Below, piece after piece: positions 34,377 through 37,009 of a DNA stretch of 37,009 nucleotides. Within the stretch, counting starts at the first letter, position 1. Every line of letters starts with the position of its first letter. The notes under the pieces are model-generated. The model saw nothing but the letters and a program-made list of their open reading frames with translations. It did not search any database and was not told where the DNA came from. The DNA lies in assembly GCA_010692425.1 (NCBI GenBank), contig JAAHHJ010000051.1, forward strand, positions 1 through 37,009. Direction: 5' to 3'. This DNA is from Symploca sp. SIO3C6 (GTDB taxonomy: Bacteria; Cyanobacteriota; Cyanobacteriia; Cyanobacteriales; Coleofasciculaceae). The position numbers and the translations under genes were made by a program.

Positions 34377-35045
34377 CTATTCAGCAATTAAACTCGGAGA
34401 AGTCAGAACAAAAACATCCCTTGTACCTTCGCTATCAAACTCTGGTTTAATGGGAGTGGTAAAATGGAAAAACTCGTGATCGTTGACTAATAAGAGTTCC
34501 CCCGGATTGAGAATTTTACTAACAACTGGCTTTTCTTTTCTAGCAGTGTATAAGTGTGTTTCACCGCCTTGAATATTTTTTCTATCAACAGAGAAAATAC
34601 CGATAAAATCAGTACCATCTCTATGAATACCTTCAGGTGCTGGATTGCCATAATTATTAGGGGAACAAGTTGTTCTGATCTGATGAACACCTATTTCAGC
34701 TTCTGGATGCAGCTTACAAGAATCAATAAATGCCAAAACAAGATGCTGAAAAGCTTCATGTTTGATCAGCCCAGCATCTAGTTCTTCAAATTCTCTTTTG
34801 ACGTCTCCAACTATAGGATTATATTGCTTGCTCTGGTAGAGGTATCCATGAGGTAGTTTGACTAATTTATCGCCAGATAATATAAAACGAGATAATTTTC
34901 TAGAGCGATAGTTGCCTTTAATGTAAGGGTCAACAGGAAGATGGTCAAAAAATGGCTTAATGCCTTCTAGTATGACCGAGTTTACCTTTTTAAAGGTAAA
35001 CATGAAGGTATATTCTAATTCCGTTGAAGTAAATGCTGTTTTCAT
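34377..35045 (-). CDS. 2OG-Fe(II) dioxygenase (PF10014-like, amino-acid hydroxylase type)
   Basis: This 222-aa protein has an iron-binding set HRD (H141/D143 in GIHRDGTDF) with the distal His (H190 or H194 in NDHEFFHFTTPI). R209 (GTRDVFVL) probably binds 2-oxoglutarate. This fits the small 2OG-Fe dioxygenase family that includes free L-amino-acid hydroxylases such as the isoleucine dioxygenase of Bacillus thuringiensis. The substrate here is not known. It is convergent with the DUF711 gene. Confidence 0.82.
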   Translation of the reverse strand: MKTAFTSTELEYTFMFTFKKVNSVILEGIKPFFDHLPVDPYIKGNYRSRKLSRFILSGDKLVKLPHGYLYQSKQYNPIVGDVKREFEELDAGLIKHEAFQHLVLAFIDSCKLHPEAEIGVHQIRTTCSPNNYGNPAPEGIHRDGTDFIGIFSVDRKNIQGGETHLYTARKEKPVVSKILNPGELLLVNDHEFFHFTTPIKPEFDSEGTRDVFVLTSPSLIAE

Positions 35046-35820
35046 TGTCTTGGCAACCTTGGTATCTAAATTCGGTACTCTGCAGCATTAAGTCAGTTTT
35101 AGCCCACAACATAGCTGTCATTCATATCAAGACTATTCCCATAGTCTTCGGTAAGGGTAGCATCTCAGATTTACCCTTGTTAGTCACTCCTCGAAAAGCC
35201 ATTATATTTTCACAATGACCAATCAACTAGCAGTTAGAGCCAGCTTCAACGTGAAGAGCGTTTTTGGCGGTGAACTATAGCTAGATTAGTTTTTGAGCTT
35301 TGTATAGCTTAATCAGTTACTTACTGCATAGGTTAGCTCAGGCTTCATGCCCCAGAGTTCCTTGTTCCAATTAAGATAGCTTTTTTTAGTTTATGCTTTA
35401 TAAGCTATCCACTTCCATAGTGTAACAAACTATATGACCAAACGTCAAAACTCTGAGAGAACAATAGACCAAGGCTCGATCCTGGCAACGTACTAGGGCA
35501 GAATGCTCCAAGTATTTCCTTTTCACTTAAGTGTTGTCGGCTAGTTAAGCACATTCATCTGCCACGCTTTGCAGCATAGGCGCTAACTCTTTGAATCTCT
35601 GAGGTATATCTTGAGTACTTTAAATGGTAAACAATTTGCTACTCAGGAAATTTTAATCTAAATCTCAGCATATTTAAGGTTTTATTCATTTAGTATCTAA
35701 ATGGCGAGTTCGGAATAACTGCAATAGCTAGTAATTTCTCTAGCTTTGGACTCGGATTAGTTGTGAGTTTTCAGCAAGTAGACAGGATAGGAAAGACTCA
35801 AAATCAAGGAGCATTTACCA
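35046..35820. other. Intergenic region with no supported gene
   Basis: I found no gene in these 775 bases between divergent genes. They should contain promoters for both flanking genes. No strong hairpin or repeat was seen. Confidence 0.5.
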
Positions 35821-36888
35821 ATGGCGAATGGCAACTCAATAGTGGGGGAGGTTTCAACACAGTCTAATTCCAGTAAATCTGTATTCCTAAAACCTACTTT
35901 AAAAGTTACAAAAAAGCAGTTTTTATCCACTAGTGCTACAGTTCTACTTAGTGTCCTTGCCCTCGGTAGTTTTGGCTTCACCAACCGCTATAAAACCGAA
36001 GACAAAACCCAAGTTGCACTGCAAGAATTATCTAACGCCTCTTATCCAGAAAATCCCTCCCACTTCTCCAAAAACTTCCAGAGATATGGTGACAGGAAGC
36101 TAACTGTTATTAAGAAGGATGACACACACTTTGATTTCGTCTTGGAACCTACAGACGACAAAACTGCCAAGATAATTATCAAAAACATTGATCTGAGTCT
36201 ATTAGTGCCGAAAGTCCCTGAATGGGCTAAACAAGACCCTGGCTTAGAAGCTATTGCCATTACCGATAGGGAGTGGAATCGACAACAAGTTAGTTTTCCT
36301 GTCGATTCCGAACATATCGAAATTATTGGAGGAGACGGTTTTGAAAAAGAAAATATCTCCTCCATTGGTTTGGCTAAGAATTGTTTAAATGCTGGCTTAT
36401 GGGAAGTATTACTCTTCACCAAAGAAGATGGTAAGAAAGCTCTTTACTATCAAGGATGGTTCGACTTCCCCATCGGACATTACAAGGACGTATTTGAAAA
36501 GATTAATAATATTTCCTATTGGAAGCATTGGTGGAAATTAGAACACTGGCAAGATCCTGTAGGTACGGTAACTAACCTCAATTTACTCAGGGAAGTAATT
36601 GCTCAACAAGAAGTGTCGGCTGAATTTCCCCTTGATGAAAAGATCATTGTCGCGGGAGAGCAAAGTCGAAAAATCCGGACAATACAAGCCAAAAACTTGA
36701 AAACCTGGGGAGATTTTTACAAGGATGAGAATCAAATAGAATTCGCCACCTTCCGCCCACCAGGATTCTATGACTTTGACAAGCCTTGGGGAAATCAGTA
36801 CTGGAGAATCGGCAAGTTTGAGAAAGCAGTTGTTAGAAATGTTAAACCTGTAGGTGTAGAGGATAATTTACAAGAAATAGAGCTATAG
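35821..36888 (+). CDS. Membrane-anchored protein of unknown function
   Basis: This 355-aa protein is not a family I recognise. A single hydrophobic segment lies at residues 34-54 (QFLSTSATVLLSVLALGSFG), so a signal anchor or uncleaved signal peptide is likely and the remaining 300 residues are probably outside the cytoplasm. That part is rich in Trp, Asp, Lys and Glu (EWAKQDPG, YYQGWFDFPIGHYKDVF, WKHWWKLEHWQDP). It looks globular, perhaps a sugar- or lipid-binding domain, but I make no call. It has an A-rich leader (AAGGAGCATTTACC) and is followed at once by an IS630-type left end. Confidence 0.7.
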   Translation: MANGNSIVGEVSTQSNSSKSVFLKPTLKVTKKQFLSTSATVLLSVLALGSFGFTNRYKTEDKTQVALQELSNASYPENPSHFSKNFQRYGDRKLTVIKKDDTHFDFVLEPTDDKTAKIIIKNIDLSLLVPKVPEWAKQDPGLEAIAITDREWNRQQVSFPVDSEHIEIIGGDGFEKENISSIGLAKNCLNAGLWEVLLFTKEDGKKALYYQGWFDFPIGHYKDVFEKINNISYWKHWWKLEHWQDPVGTVTNLNLLREVIAQQEVSAEFPLDEKIIVAGEQSRKIRTIQAKNLKTWGDFYKDENQIEFATFRPPGFYDFDKPWGNQYWRIGKFEKAVVRNVKPVGVEDNLQEIEL

Positions 36889-36952
36889 CGCTGCGCGCTG
36901 GGGTACTTACAAGTTAGGATATATCTAGAGTCACCTAAAACTAGATTTATTT

Positions 36953-37009
36953 ATGGCTCACCCTTACTCTCAGGATTTGCGCCTACGTGCCCTCTATTTA
37001 ATCACTAGC
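36953..37009 (+). CDS. IS630-type transposase, 5' end only (partial)
   Basis: Nineteen codons are visible to the end of the window (MAHPYSQDLRLRALYLIT plus S). This MxxPYSxDLRxRxL start is characteristic of the N-terminal helix-turn-helix of IS630-family transposases. The upstream 50 bases (from the TACTTACAAG block near 36904) should hold the left inverted repeat. Confidence 0.8.
   Translation, partial: MAHPYSQDLRLRALYLITS

Noticed and set aside
1-37009. CRISPR arrays, tRNA and rRNA genes
   Set aside because: No regularly spaced direct repeats and no tRNA- or rRNA-like stretches were seen by eye; a tRNAscan/Infernal run would settle this.

Overview
The window is from a cyanobacterium. It carries chlorophyll synthase (chlG), the small cytochrome b6f-associated protein PetP, a Get3d-type ATPase and several families common in cyanobacteria (Uma2, DUF29, DUF1400 hydrolase, FHA-fused penicillin-binding protein, vMAP-type NB-ARC ATPase). 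Five HIP1 palindromes (GCGATCGC) lie at 1784, 3513, 7518, 20465 and 25166. Short purine-rich tandem repeats of the kind common in filamentous cyanobacteria also occur. The species cannot be fixed from the sequence alone.

Layout. (1) 1-1040: 5' end of a TnpB-like gene, a decayed coding remnant and a Uma2 nuclease-like gene. (2) 1205-6100: photosynthesis and housekeeping genes: petP, get3d-chlG (3-nt gap, probable operon), a Spy/CpxP-like periplasmic protein and a carotenoid-desaturase-like flavoprotein. (3) 6097-9352 (-): a lone response regulator and an FHA-linked class A PBP. (4) 9360-11520: a dead tnpB abutting the PBP start, then repeat-rich non-coding DNA. (5) 11524-15251: a secreted DUF1400 alpha/beta hydrolase and an NB-ARC ATPase with a vMAP-type HTH. 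(6) 16548-29880: the main accessory island. (7) 29885-34372 and 34377-36888: GH57 enzyme, DUF29 protein, quinone-oxidoreductase-like MDR, DUF711 protein, 2OG-Fe(II) dioxygenase and an unknown membrane-anchored protein. (8) 36953-end: start of an IS630-type transposase.

The island at 16548-29880 is the most interesting part. Its left half (+ strand) has a sigma-70-family factor, a TPR protein, an Ala-rich repeat protein, a formyltransferase-fold enzyme with its catalytic Asn/His/Asp intact, and a 646-aa protein with one long hydrophobic segment. Its right half (- strand, convergent) has nine genes with a RebB ('killing trait', R-body) domain, two divergent Reb-like genes and one unrelated small gene. 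Four of the RebB genes are tandem copies in units of about 565 bp. Two others are architectural variants: RebB with a long coiled coil, and RebB with acidic repeats in front. R-bodies are coiled protein ribbons known from Caedibacter and other proteobacteria. The locus therefore looks like an expanded cyanobacterial R-body system, with the left-half genes as candidate regulators, modifiers or payload/assembly factors. That grouping is inferred from position.

Other structural features: two inverted MITE copies flank the TPR gene, one of them inserted exactly in the sigma-factor stop codon; two 15-bp perfect-arm palindromes lie between reb genes; and a clear intrinsic terminator separates the GH57 gene from the reb array.
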